From Rhizobium tropici CIAT 899 (GTDB lineage: Bacteria; Pseudomonadota; Alphaproteobacteria; Rhizobiales; Rhizobiaceae): DNA of 64,000 bases. The stretch lies in NCBI RefSeq assembly GCF_000330885.1, contig NC_020062.1, forward strand, positions 752,374-816,373, written 5' to 3'. The position numbers and the translations under genes were made by a program. The notes below the pieces were generated by a model. It searched no databases and was not told the DNA's origin. It saw only the letters and a list, made by a program, of their open reading frames with translations. Below, piece by piece: positions 1 to 9,653 of the stretch. Every line of letters begins with the position of its first letter. Position 1 is the stretch's first letter.

Positions 1-1
1 T

Positions 2-88
2 CTGCTTGGCGCATCGCCGACCTTATTGGCGCGCGATGTCTTCCCGGGCTCCGATCATGTCCTGCCGATGAAAGGGCTCATCGCCTGA
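2..88 (+). CDS. 3' end of an unidentified protein (partial)
   Basis: An open frame enters from the left edge and stops with TGA at 86-88, giving 28 C-terminal residues that end in PMKGLIA. The segment is too short to assign to a family, and no motif is recognisable. It is convergent with the MFS gene that ends at 137, leaving a 48-base gap that has no clear terminator. The call rests only on the open frame reaching the window edge and could be a chance frame. Confidence 0.35.
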   Translation: MLGASPTLLARDVFPGSDHVLPMKGLIA

Positions 89-136
89 CTTGTGTGCCGG
101 CGGCCGGTGTTAAGGGCTGCGGCCTGCCAATAGAAA

Positions 137-1333
137 TTACGTGAGAGCGGCATTGGGAGGAACGGCGCCGCTGCGCCTTTCGCTCGTAGCCGAGAGGATG
201 GCAACCACGCAGGCCAAGGCAAGCGTGATCGCGCCCAGCACCGGCAGACTGCGATAGCCATATCCGCTCTCGAGCAGTGCAGCACCGACGCTTGCTGCGA
301 TCGCAATCCCGATATTGAAGCCTGACGGAATGAGTGAGGAAGCAAGGCCCGGCGCATCGGCGGTCCACATCAGGATGCGGGCCTGGATAGGGGTACCGAT
401 GGCAAAATTGAGCGCGCCCCAAACGAAGATCGCCACACTCATCGCCAAGGGGTAGGGGCTAACCAGGTAGAGAACGACGAGTATTGCGGATTGAATGGCG
501 AGCATCGCGATAAGCGAGGGCATCAGCTTCCAGTCCGAAAGCCTGCCGCCGATCACAACCCCCAATGTCGCTCCGACGCCATTGAGCAGGAGGACCCAGG
601 GAATAAGCATGGCATCCAGGCCGGTCACTTCACGCAGAAGCGGCGTTATGTAGGTGAACGGCACCATCTGGCCGATCATCAATGCGAGCATCATGATGAG
701 AGATGTCCAGACCTGCTGGCGGCCGAGAACGCGCACTTCTCCACTCAAGTGGCCGGATTGCTGAGTTTCTGCCTTCGTCTGCGGGATCAAGACCCATATC
801 GCGGCCAATGCGACCACACCAACCAAGGTCATTGCCCAAAACGTCGTCCGCCATCCCCAAAGTCCACCGATGGCCGCGCCAAGAGGAACGCCGACAATAT
901 TGGAGACCGTCAGTCCTGCAAGGATCACGGAAACCGCACGTCCTCGAAATGCTGGCGGGACGAGGCCGACCGCGACAACCATCGCAATCCCGAAATAGGC
1001 GCCGTGGGCAATTGCGGTCGCGACGCGGAAGAGGAGCATGGCGGCGAAATCGGGCGCAAGCGCACAGGCGATCTGGCCCAGGCAAAAGGCGATCGTCAGA
1101 GCGATCAGAATGGTCCGGCGCGAAACCTGTCGTGTCGCCATGGTCAGGAGCGGCCCGCCGAGTGCGATTCCCAGCGCGTAACCGGAAACCAGATAGCCGG
1201 CAAAGGGGATCGAGACATCAAGACCCTGCGCCACGTCCGGAAGAATGCCCGCGATGACGAACTCGGTCGTGCCGAAAGCAAAGGCGGCCAGAAACAAAGC
1301 AAAGAGGGGTAAGGGCACGATGACGTTCCACAT
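137..1333 (-). CDS. MFS transporter, DHA1 (AraJ/YdhP-like) family
   Basis: The 398-residue protein has the hydrophobic 12-segment pattern of the major facilitator superfamily. The N-terminal GTTEFVIAGILP segment at about residues 21-32 is characteristic of DHA1 exporters of the AraJ/YdhP/chloramphenicol-resistance type. A conserved RGRAVSV loop follows TM4-5. Such proteins use the proton gradient to expel drugs, sugars or metabolites from the cytoplasm, and the substrate cannot be read from the sequence. The gene is monocistronic and divergent from the GntR gene at 1509 across 175 bases, so control by that regulator is possible, but the regulator fits the asparagine genes better. The family is secure and the substrate unknown. 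Confidence 0.85.
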   Translation of the reverse strand: MWNVIVPLPLFALFLAAFAFGTTEFVIAGILPDVAQGLDVSIPFAGYLVSGYALGIALGGPLLTMATRQVSRRTILIALTIAFCLGQIACALAPDFAAMLLFRVATAIAHGAYFGIAMVVAVGLVPPAFRGRAVSVILAGLTVSNIVGVPLGAAIGGLWGWRTTFWAMTLVGVVALAAIWVLIPQTKAETQQSGHLSGEVRVLGRQQVWTSLIMMLALMIGQMVPFTYITPLLREVTGLDAMLIPWVLLLNGVGATLGVVIGGRLSDWKLMPSLIAMLAIQSAILVVLYLVSPYPLAMSVAIFVWGALNFAIGTPIQARILMWTADAPGLASSLIPSGFNIGIAIAASVGAALLESGYGYRSLPVLGAITLALACVVAILSATSERRSGAVPPNAALT

Positions 1334-1508
1334 AAAGGAATAGGGATTTCTTTATATCGCCGGCGAAGGCGGTATCAAGTGCAAGTTGTTGCCGATGGCG
1401 TTATCAACATAAAGTCGGCTTTTCGAATTGCGTTGAGGCCCGGCGAGCAAGCGCCATTTCGTGAGCCGATCCTTGACAAGCGCGGAATGTTTGTAAAGTT
1501 TGACTGTC

Positions 1509-2210
1509 ATGAGTGAGGTGGCTGATTGGTTATCTTATACAAGTCCGATCAGTCGGAAAAACGCTGCCGAAGCAGTGTTTGATGATATTCGTTCGGCGAT
1601 AACATCGGGACGGTTGGCGGTTGGGACAAGGCTGCCCGCCGAGTCGCAGCTTGCGACGCGTTATGGTGTCAGCCGCCCGATCATCCGCGAGGCGCTCCGT
1701 TCGCTTCAAACGCTCGGCCTAACCCAGACACGTACCGGCAGCGGCACCTATGTCGTCACCGCAACGCCGGGTCCGGAGCTGCGTTATGGCGGCTATTCCG
1801 CGCGCGACTTGATCGAGGCGCGTCCCTTCATCGAAGTTCCTGCCGCCGGCTGGGCGGCGCTGCGGCGCACGGAGCAGCAATTGACGCGCCTGCTCGAGCT
1901 TTGCGATGAGATGGACCGGGAAGAAGACCCCTTGAAGTGGGTAACTCTGGACTCGGAATTCCATTCGATGATTGCCGAATCCTCTGGAAATGCCGTCTTT
2001 GCCAAGATCGTTTCCGACGCCCGCGATGCACTGATGCGCCAATCGGAGCTCGTCAATATGATGGCGCAGCGCCGCGTGGCCTCGAATGTCGAGCACCGCC
2101 GCATCGTCGAGGCGATTGCGGCGGCATCGGAGGAGGAGGCCATCGCGGCGATGGAGGCCCATCTCGGTCAGGTCAAGCGCGTGGTGACCACGATCATCGG
2201 TCAGGATTAG
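1509..2210 (+). CDS. ansR: GntR/FadR-type regulator, probable asparagine-catabolism repressor
   Basis: This is a 233-residue cytoplasmic regulator. It has an N-terminal GntR winged helix (RLPAESQLATRYGVSRPIIREAL, then a GSGTYV wing) and a C-terminal all-helical FCD ligand domain. A TTG lies nine bases upstream in frame, but the ATG at 1509 is the more credible start; no strong ribosome site precedes either. Its 3' end overlaps the 3' end of the convergent aspartase gene by 17 bases. Rhizobium etli is known to have an ans cluster comprising a regulator, permease, asparaginase and aspartase, and the same four functions sit here, so AnsR is inferred. The paired CTGT-N3-ACAG sites between aspA and ansP are its likely targets. 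Confidence 0.85.
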   Translation: MSEVADWLSYTSPISRKNAAEAVFDDIRSAITSGRLAVGTRLPAESQLATRYGVSRPIIREALRSLQTLGLTQTRTGSGTYVVTATPGPELRYGGYSARDLIEARPFIEVPAAGWAALRRTEQQLTRLLELCDEMDREEDPLKWVTLDSEFHSMIAESSGNAVFAKIVSDARDALMRQSELVNMMAQRRVASNVEHRRIVEAIAAASEEEAIAAMEAHLGQVKRVVTTIIGQD

Positions 2211-3621
2211 CCGCATCGTTGAGAACAGCGGGCAAGTTGGCGAGGCGCTCCGGCCGCAATGCCTCGAAGAGCTCCTCTGCCGTCAAATATCCATGGTCCA
2301 GCACGATTTCCGGCACTGTGCGTCCGGTTGCCAGCGCCTCGCGCGCAACTTTGGTCGCTGCCTGGTAGCCGATCAGCGGATTGAGTGCCGTCGCAAGGCC
2401 GATCGATTCCTGCAGGCGCTGCGCCATCAGAGCCGGATTGGCCGTGATGCCGTCGACGCAGCGTTCGGCAAGAATATGGCAGGCCGCGGTCAGATGCATG
2501 ATGCTTTCCGACAGCGAACGCACGATGATCGGCTCGAAGGCATTGAGCTGCAGCTGTCCCGCTTCCGCCGCCATCGTCACGGTGATGTCGTTGCCGATGA
2601 CGGAGAACGCCACCTGGTTGACCATTTCCGGGATCACCGGATTGACCTTGCCGGGCATGATGCTCGAACCGGCCTGCATGGCCGGCAGTGTAATCTCACC
2701 GATGCCGGCGCGAGGGCCGGAAGAGAGCAGGCGCAGGTCATTGCAGGTCTTCGACAGCTTGACCGCGACGCGCTTGAGGACGCCGGAAAGATGGACGAAG
2801 GCGCCCGGGTCCTGCGTTGCTTCGATGAGGTCGCTTGCGGTGACCAGCGGGCGGCCCGTCAGTCGGGCAAGATGGGTGCAGGCAAGGGCGGCATAGCCGA
2901 CGGGCGCATTAAGGCCGGTGCCGATGGCAGTAGCGCCGAGATTGACCTCATGCAGAAGGGCGGTCGATTCGATCAGGCGGGATCGATCTTCCCCGAGCAT
3001 GACGGCAAAGGTCCTGAATTCCTGACCAAGCGTCATCGGCACGGCGTCCTGCAGCTGCGTGCGGCCGATCTTTAGAATGCTGTCGAATTCCTTGGCCTTG
3101 CGTTCGAAGGCCTCCTGCAGCGTTTCCATTGCCGCCGCGAGATTGTCGATCGCTTCGATGAGCGCCACATTGACGGCCGTCGGATAGGCGTCGTTGGTGG
3201 ATTGGCTGAGATTGACGTGATCGTTCGGGTGAAGGTGAGCATAGTCACCTTTGGCATGGCCGAGCAGTTCGAGCGCGCGGTTGGCGATGACCTCATTGGC
3301 ATTCATATTGGTGGACGTGCCGGCGCCGCCTTGAATCACGTCGACGACGAACTGGTCGTGAAGCTCGCCAGCGCGGATTTCGCGGCAAGCGCGCACGATT
3401 GCATCGAGCTTGTCTTCGCTCAGCAGTCCCAACTCGTGATTGGCGAGAGCCGCTGCTTCCTTGACGAAGGCCAAGCCTCGGATGAGATGCGCATAGCGGC
3501 CGATCGGTGTCCCCGTCACCTGGAAATTCTCCACGGCTCTTGCCGTGTGCACCCCCCAATAAACCTCGGCCGGAATATCCTTCTCGCCCAGCAGGTCATA
3601 CTCGCTTCGCGTCTTGACCAC
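2194..3621 (-). CDS. aspA: Aspartate ammonia-lyase (aspartase)
   Basis: The 475-residue protein belongs to the fumarase/aspartase superfamily. Conserved blocks are GTSTNMNANE (residues 101-110), SQSTND (139-144), and the catalytic-loop signature GSSIMPGKVNP (318-328), whose second Ser is the family's general base. It splits L-aspartate into fumarate and ammonia in the cytosol and finishes the route started by the asparaginase at 5343. Fumarase C shares these blocks, but the asparagine neighbourhood favours aspartase. The start follows an AGGAGGATAA-type ribosome site in the leader. The gene is divergent from ansP, and operator-like repeats lie immediately upstream. Confidence 0.92.
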   Translation of the reverse strand: MVKTRSEYDLLGEKDIPAEVYWGVHTARAVENFQVTGTPIGRYAHLIRGLAFVKEAAALANHELGLLSEDKLDAIVRACREIRAGELHDQFVVDVIQGGAGTSTNMNANEVIANRALELLGHAKGDYAHLHPNDHVNLSQSTNDAYPTAVNVALIEAIDNLAAAMETLQEAFERKAKEFDSILKIGRTQLQDAVPMTLGQEFRTFAVMLGEDRSRLIESTALLHEVNLGATAIGTGLNAPVGYAALACTHLARLTGRPLVTASDLIEATQDPGAFVHLSGVLKRVAVKLSKTCNDLRLLSSGPRAGIGEITLPAMQAGSSIMPGKVNPVIPEMVNQVAFSVIGNDITVTMAAEAGQLQLNAFEPIIVRSLSESIMHLTAACHILAERCVDGITANPALMAQRLQESIGLATALNPLIGYQAATKVAREALATGRTVPEIVLDHGYLTAEELFEALRPERLANLPAVLNDAANPDR

Positions 3622-3648
3622 ATTATCCTCCTACATGGAAATCAAGCT

Positions 3649-3675
3649 AAATCTGTCAAGCTGTATGACAGATTT
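3649..3675. promoter_or_regulatory. Candidate AnsR operator, aspA-proximal
   Basis: A perfect 10-base inverted repeat (AAATCTGTCA at 3649-3658, TGACAGATTT at 3666-3675) has a 7-base spacer. Its right part contains CTGT-ATG-ACAG (3661-3671), which fits the T-x-GT...AC-x-A layout of FadR-type GntR operators. It sits 28 bases upstream of the aspA start, where bound protein would block transcription. Assignment to AnsR is inferred. Confidence 0.6.
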
Positions 3676-3756
3676 AGAAATCTGTTATCCCTTAGCTCCT
3701 GCCGCGTCAATAAGTGTCGTTTGGCTTGACCCGCCGTTATTTCTGTGTCTAAGAGG

Positions 3757-3771
3757 AAATCTGTCATACAG
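3757..3771. promoter_or_regulatory. Candidate AnsR operator, ansP-proximal
   Basis: The 15-mer AAATCTGTCATACAG is the exact reverse complement of 3661-3675, so the same operator occurs twice, facing each of the divergent transcription units. The copies are about 96 bases apart, close to nine helical turns, which is compatible with looping. Its core is CTGT-CAT-ACAG. Confidence 0.6.
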
Positions 3772-3894
3772 CATTACAGCATGACCGGCGATCGTTAAGC
3801 TCGATCGACGGCCAGATTAAGGCAGCGGCATCCCCTCGGGTGCAACATCAGCACCCCGGATCCGCTCATGGACAAACGGCTCGAGGGAGGAGCA

Positions 3895-5346
3895 ATGTCA
3901 GTCGAACCTATTCAGAATATTCCGGCGGATCGCCGGCCGCCGGTCAACGAGGACCTTGGCTATCACAAGGCCTTGAAGCCGCGGCAGATTCAGATGATCG
4001 CCATTGGCGGCGCGATCGGAACCGGTCTTTTCCTTGGCGCGGGCGGACGTCTTGCCGCGGCAGGTCCGGCTCTCATCTTCGTCTATGCGCTCTGCGGTTT
4101 CTTTGCCTTTCTCGTGTTGCGCGCGCTTGGCGAACTGATCATGCACCGCCCGAGCTCCGGCTCCTTCGTTTCTTACGCCCGCGAGTTCTACGGTGAGAAG
4201 ATGGCCTTTGCTGTCGGCTGGATGTACTGGCTGAACTGGGCCATGACATCGGTTGCCGATGTGACGGCCGTCGCCCTCTACATGAATTTCTTCAAGCACT
4301 ACGTGCCCTGGCTGGCCGGTATCGACCAGTGGGTCTTCGCGCTGATCGCGCTGATGGTGGTGCTGGCCATGAACCTTCTGTCGGTGAAGGTCTTCGGCGA
4401 GCTGGAATTCTGGTTCAGCCTGATCAAGGTTCTGGCACTGGTCAGCTTCCTCGTCATTGGCATCTATTTCGTCGTGTCAGGCGCGCCGATTGCCGGTCAT
4501 TCCGCTGGTTTCAGCATCATCAGCGATAGCGGCGGTTTCTTCCCCAATGGCATCTTGCCGGCCTTCGTCATCATACAAGGCGTAGTCTTTGCCTATGCAT
4601 CGATCGAACTGATCGGCACGACCGCCGGCGAAACCGAAGATCCGCGCAAGGTGATGCCGGGTGCGATCCGCACGGTAGTCGCTCGTCTGTTGGTCTTCTA
4701 TGTCGGCTCGGTCCTGCTTCTGTCGCTGCTTCTGCCCTACACGGCCTATAAGGCGGGTGAAAGCCCGTTCGTCACCTTCTTCGGGACGATCGGTATCCAA
4801 GGTGCCGATATCATCATGAACCTCGTCGTGCTGACGGCCGTTCTGTCCTCGCTCAATGCCGGCCTTTATTCGACAGGTCGTATCTTGCATTCCATGGCGG
4901 TTTCAGGCTCCGCGCCCGCAGCGCTGGCCAAGATGAACAAGGCAGGCGTGCCTTATGGCGGCATCGCGGTCACGGCTGCCGTTACCGTCATCGGCGTGGC
5001 GTTGAACGCCGTCGTGCCGTCGGCCGCTTTCGAGATTGCGCTCAATCTCTCGGCGCTCGGTATCATCTCCGCCTGGGGCGTGATCGTATTGTGCCAGCTG
5101 AAGCTCTGGAAATTGTCGCAGCGCGGCGAGATGGCCCGCCCGGATTTCCGCATGTTCGGCGCACCCTACACCGGTATCCTGACACTCGTCTTCCTCTTTG
5201 CGGTACTGGTGCTGATGGCGCTCGACTATCCCGTCGGAACCTGGACGATCGCGTCCCTCATCCTGATCGCGCCGGCTCTGGTCATCGGCTGGTATCTGTT
5301 GCGTGACCGCATCTATCGGCTGGCGGCAGAGCGGGGCCAGTCGTGA
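3895..5346 (+). CDS. ansP: Amino-acid permease, AnsP-like L-asparagine transporter
   Basis: The 483-residue protein is an integral membrane transporter of the APC superfamily, amino-acid transporter family, with twelve hydrophobic segments. TM1 has the [12 protein letters not shown] unwound-helix motif, and the [20 protein letters not shown] block is typical of the AnsP/GabP/CycA group. The ATG at 3895 is chosen over an upstream ATG at 3868 because GGGAGGAG lies just before it. It overlaps the asparaginase gene by four bases, so uptake and hydrolysis are translationally coupled. Asparagine is inferred as substrate from this coupling and from aspA next door. The operator-like repeat at 3757 lies in its leader. 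Confidence 0.88.
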   Translation: MSVEPIQNIPADRRPPVNEDLGYHKALKPRQIQMIAIGGAIGTGLFLGAGGRLAAAGPALIFVYALCGFFAFLVLRALGELIMHRPSSGSFVSYAREFYGEKMAFAVGWMYWLNWAMTSVADVTAVALYMNFFKHYVPWLAGIDQWVFALIALMVVLAMNLLSVKVFGELEFWFSLIKVLALVSFLVIGIYFVVSGAPIAGHSAGFSIISDSGGFFPNGILPAFVIIQGVVFAYASIELIGTTAGETEDPRKVMPGAIRTVVARLLVFYVGSVLLLSLLLPYTAYKAGESPFVTFFGTIGIQGADIIMNLVVLTAVLSSLNAGLYSTGRILHSMAVSGSAPAALAKMNKAGVPYGGIAVTAAVTVIGVALNAVVPSAAFEIALNLSALGIISAWGVIVLCQLKLWKLSQRGEMARPDFRMFGAPYTGILTLVFLFAVLVLMALDYPVGTWTIASLILIAPALVIGWYLLRDRIYRLAAERGQS

Positions 5347-6305
5347 CGGCAGGGCAAGCCAATCCGCTGGTGGCAGTCATTGCCACCGGCGGCACCATTG
5401 CAAGCGAGCGCACCGATAGCGGCGCCAGCATCCCGTCATTAACGGGAGAAAGCCTGCTGGCGCTTCTTCCCGACATGCCTGTCGATCTCAGGCCTATCGA
5501 ATTGATGGCGAAGGATTCGGCGAGCCTGACGCCCGCGGACATGCAGGAGATCAGCGACAAGGTGGGCGAATTGTTTGCTGATGACGCCATCAACGGCATC
5601 GTCGTTCTGCATGGTACAGACGCTATGGAAGAGACGGCGCTTCTCGTCCATCTGCAGCACGGCCTGAATAAGCCGGTCGTGTTTACCGGTGCGCAATTCA
5701 CCGCCGATCACCCCAAGGCCGATGGCCCTTCCAATCTCGCCGCCGCCGTTGCCGCTGCCATCGATCCTGCCAATGCGGGCCGCGGCGTGCTCGTCTGTTT
5801 CGGCGGCCGTCTGCTGCCGGCCTGGGGACTTTATAAGCACTCTTCCGATGTTGCCGACGCTTTCCGGCAATCGCGGCCGCTCGAAAATCCGCCAAGCCCG
5901 CGTCTTGCGGCGGCACTTGATAGCGTGCGGATTGATGTCGTCGCAATCTACCCCGGCTGTGACTCGGTGCATGTGGATGCGAGCCTCAGGGCCGACGCCC
6001 ATGGCATCGTTCTGGCTGCCCTCGGTTCCGGCAATGCCAATCCGCGTCTGGTCGAAGCCGTCAGGCGGTGTGCCGATGTCGGCGTACCCGTCGTGGTTTC
6101 CAGCCGCGTGCCGGATGGATTGCTCGTTTCCAGCTATGGCGGCGGCGGGGGCGGGCATGACCTTGCCGCGGCCGGCGCAATCCATTCCTCGACGCTACGC
6201 CCGGGGCAGGCGAGAATTTTGCTGGCAGCCCTCGTTGCGTCCGGTGCTAGCGCGGAGGCGATCGAGCACATGTTTGCGGACTTCGTCAGCGACGCGACGC
6301 CCTGA
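5343..6305 (+). CDS. ansA: L-asparaginase
   Basis: The 320-residue protein has both asparaginase catalytic blocks: ATGGTIAS (residues 14-21), with the nucleophilic Thr, and HGTDAMEET (90-98), with the Thr-Asp pair. VVFTGAQ and GLYKHSSD follow, the latter supplying the probable catalytic Lys. It hydrolyses L-asparagine to aspartate and ammonia. No signal peptide is seen, so it is probably cytoplasmic, matching its coupling to the permease. Translation starts at GTG inside the GTGA overlap with the ansP stop. The segment after the first Thr lacks an obvious equivalent of the E. coli active-site Tyr. R. etli ansA was described as encoding an atypical asparaginase, so this may be a family trait. 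Confidence 0.9.
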   Translation: MTAGQANPLVAVIATGGTIASERTDSGASIPSLTGESLLALLPDMPVDLRPIELMAKDSASLTPADMQEISDKVGELFADDAINGIVVLHGTDAMEETALLVHLQHGLNKPVVFTGAQFTADHPKADGPSNLAAAVAAAIDPANAGRGVLVCFGGRLLPAWGLYKHSSDVADAFRQSRPLENPPSPRLAAALDSVRIDVVAIYPGCDSVHVDASLRADAHGIVLAALGSGNANPRLVEAVRRCADVGVPVVVSSRVPDGLLVSSYGGGGGGHDLAAAGAIHSSTLRPGQARILLAALVASGASAEAIEHMFADFVSDATP

Positions 6306-6321
6306 TTGCAGCCACGAAAAC

Positions 6322-6350
6322 GGGCCGGCCGTCGATTGACGGCGCGGCCC
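6322..6350. terminator. GC-rich hairpin between convergent ansA and the aceA operon
   Basis: GGGCCGGCCGTC (6322-6333) pairs with GACGGCGCGGCCC (6338-6350) around a GATT loop, with one bulged base. It lies 17 bases after the ansA stop and before the convergent 81-aa gene. No U-run follows on either side, so it may act as a weak or bidirectional terminator or as an mRNA 3'-end stabiliser. Confidence 0.5.
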
Positions 6351-6375
6351 GAATATTCGCTGAATACTGTCTTCG

Positions 6376-6621
6376 TTATGCCGTTTGCGTTGCCTTGGCG
6401 ACGACGACGGGGATCAGGAGATCGCCCCAGTTGCCGTTGCCGCCATGGTGACGGGCCGAGCGGACGAGCTCGACGGAAACGCCGGCCTCGACCGCATTCA
6501 TGACGGTCTGGTTGAGGCGATGCAGCTCATTGGCCAGCATGCGGATGACCGCCTGCTGATCGGCATTCATGGTGAGAGATTGCTCCTCGGCTCTCTCGCG
6601 AACGCGTGCTATCGATGCCAT
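6376..6621 (-). CDS. Small conserved-type protein downstream of aceA (81 aa)
   Basis: The ORF encodes 81 residues and has an excellent ribosome site (AGGAGGAG, six bases before the ATG at 6621). It begins 26 bases after the aceA stop, so it is very likely the second gene of the aceA operon. The protein is soluble and mostly helical, with an N-terminal charged segment (RVRERAEEQ), a QAVIRMLANELHRLNQTV helix and a Gly-rich HHGGNGNWGD turn. I do not recognise a family. The position suggests a role linked to glyoxylate-shunt expression or enzyme function, but that is inference only. Confidence 0.75.
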   Translation of the reverse strand: MASIARVRERAEEQSLTMNADQQAVIRMLANELHRLNQTVMNAVEAGVSVELVRSARHHGGNGNWGDLLIPVVVAKATQTA

Positions 6622-6647
6622 GTCATTCTCCTCCTAAGATCATGATA

Positions 6648-7937
<1,290 letters not shown>

Positions 7938-7993
7938 GCGATTCTCCCGATACTTCCTCTCGATCCTCCGATCGATCTTGATTGCATGACTAT

Positions 7994-8133
7994 TTTTACA
8001 ATATCGATGCTGCAAGAGCGAGGAAAACTAGAAAATGTCGTTAGATAAAAGGGTTATGATGTGTTATTGTTGACATTAGTCTTCGGTAAAATTGTAAATC
8101 TTGTAAAATATTGCCGGCTGTAGAATTGTAAAA
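7994..8133. promoter_or_regulatory. Cluster of TTGTAAA(A/T) elements between aceA and scfR
   Basis: TTGTAAA-type octamers occur at 7994-8001 (reverse orientation, TTTTACAA), 8092-8099, 8101-8108 and 8126-8133. A further copy lies at 7921-7928, inside the first aceA codons. RamB/PrpR-type regulators are known to use AT-rich A/T-GCAAA or similar elements near acetate and propionate genes, so these are plausible binding sites for the adjacent regulator on both divergent genes. The two copies at 8092 and 8101 are direct repeats spaced nine bases apart. Confidence 0.5.
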
Positions 8134-8143
8134 GGCATGACAT

Positions 8144-9556
8144 ATGGTTGAGCGCAAGATCTTTGCCGGCCCGAAGGTTCGGCGCATCCGCATGGGCCTC
8201 GGTCTGACGCAGACGACGATGGCGCAGGCGCTTGATATCTCGCCGTCCTATCTCAACCTCATCGAGCGCAATCAGCGGCCACTGACCGTGCAGCTGTTGT
8301 TGAAGCTGTCGGCGGTCTACAAGGTTGATCTCGACGAATTGCAGGGCGAGCAGGGCGGCAGCGCAGGGCAATTGCGTGAAATCTTTGCCGATCCATTACT
8401 GGCAGGCGAGATCCCAGGCGATCAGGAGCTGATCGAGCTCGCCGAAGCCGCGCCGAATGCGGCAAACGGCATGATCCGGCTTTATCGTGCCTATCGCGAG
8501 CAGGCCGCAAGACTGTCCGATCTCGCCGAGCTTCTAGGCCGCGAGGGGAGGGTTGCCGAGGTCGCCGGACCGCGCCTGCCGCTCGACGAGGTTCACGATC
8601 GCCTGCAGTCGCGCCCGAATTTCTTTGCCCGCATCGAAGATGCTGCGGAGACCTTCCATGAACGCCTGTCGCCCGGGGACGACCTGGCGGGCGCATTGAA
8701 GGCATGGCTGAGGGCTGAGCATGGCATCGCGGTACGCGTGTTGCCGGTGCACGCCATGCCTGGCTTGCGTCGGCGCTATGACCGGCATTCCATGCGGCTT
8801 TTCCTGTCGGAGCGTCTGTCGCCCTTCGATCAGATCCGTGAGATTGCGACAGAAGTCTCTCTTTTGGCTCTGCGCGAGGAGATCGCCGCCGAGCTGAGCT
8901 CCCTCACGCTTTCGACACCAGAAGCCAACCGCATCGCCCGCTTCGAGCTGGCGCGCTACGCGTCCCATGCGCTTCTGATGCCCTATGGTGCCTATCTTTC
9001 GGCAGCGCAGCGACTGCATTATGATATCGAAGCCCTCGGCGCTCGCTTCGGCATCTCTTATGAGCAAGCCGCAACGCGGCTGAGCAGCCTGCAGCGACCA
9101 GGCGCATCCGGTATTCCGTTTTTCCTGATGGAGGTCGACAATGCGGACCATCGCCTGCGCAAGGCGGGCTCCCAAGGCTTTCCGCAGGCCCGTTTCGGCG
9201 GCGCCTGCCCGAAGCTCAATATCCATGCCGCTTTCGCTCAGCCCGGACAGATATTGGTGGACGCTGCCCAGATGCCTGACGGGGCCGGCTTTCTGACCAT
9301 ATCAAGAACGATCGAGGGGCCGCGGGCCGATTTCGGCGAAAGGGTGCGCCGCACCGCGCTCCTGATCGGCTGCGATATCGCCCATCGTGACGAGGTGGTC
9401 TATGGCAAGGCGCTGGGTGCCAATCAGAACATGATCGGCCCTGCCTGTCGCCTATGCGAACGCCAGGGCTGTCTGGCGAGAGCCGATCCTCCGGTCACGC
9501 GCCCGCTTGGCCTCGATGAAATGGCGGCCGGTCTCAGCGTGTTCGATTTTCAGTAG
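8144..9556 (+). CDS. XRE-family regulator with IrrE-like domain, ScfR/RamB type
   Basis: The 470-residue cytoplasmic protein has an N-terminal XRE helix-turn-helix at about residues 9-62 (GLTQTTMAQALDISPSYLNLIERNQ). A central domain of the ImmA/IrrE (DUF955) type follows. The C-terminal short-chain-fatty-acid-regulator region contains a Cys cluster, CRLCERQGCLAR, near residues 443-454. Relatives include RamB and PrpR, which sense acyl-CoA status and control acetate, propionate and glyoxylate-shunt genes. Divergent orientation from aceA and the shared TTGTAAA elements make it the likely aceA regulator. In the middle domain the canonical HExxH zinc site is not evident (AELSSL and FELARYASHALLMP instead), as expected for a sensory rather than proteolytic version. 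Confidence 0.85.
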   Translation: MVERKIFAGPKVRRIRMGLGLTQTTMAQALDISPSYLNLIERNQRPLTVQLLLKLSAVYKVDLDELQGEQGGSAGQLREIFADPLLAGEIPGDQELIELAEAAPNAANGMIRLYRAYREQAARLSDLAELLGREGRVAEVAGPRLPLDEVHDRLQSRPNFFARIEDAAETFHERLSPGDDLAGALKAWLRAEHGIAVRVLPVHAMPGLRRRYDRHSMRLFLSERLSPFDQIREIATEVSLLALREEIAAELSSLTLSTPEANRIARFELARYASHALLMPYGAYLSAAQRLHYDIEALGARFGISYEQAATRLSSLQRPGASGIPFFLMEVDNADHRLRKAGSQGFPQARFGGACPKLNIHAAFAQPGQILVDAAQMPDGAGFLTISRTIEGPRADFGERVRRTALLIGCDIAHRDEVVYGKALGANQNMIGPACRLCERQGCLARADPPVTRPLGLDEMAAGLSVFDFQ

Positions 9557-9653
9557 CTGCGTTGATTGCCATTGTTGAAAAGAAGACCGGAACCTCGCCG
9601 TGACGAGTGGAAGACGTGGCCTTATCGAGAATGCTGCGCTCGCGTCCGGGCTT

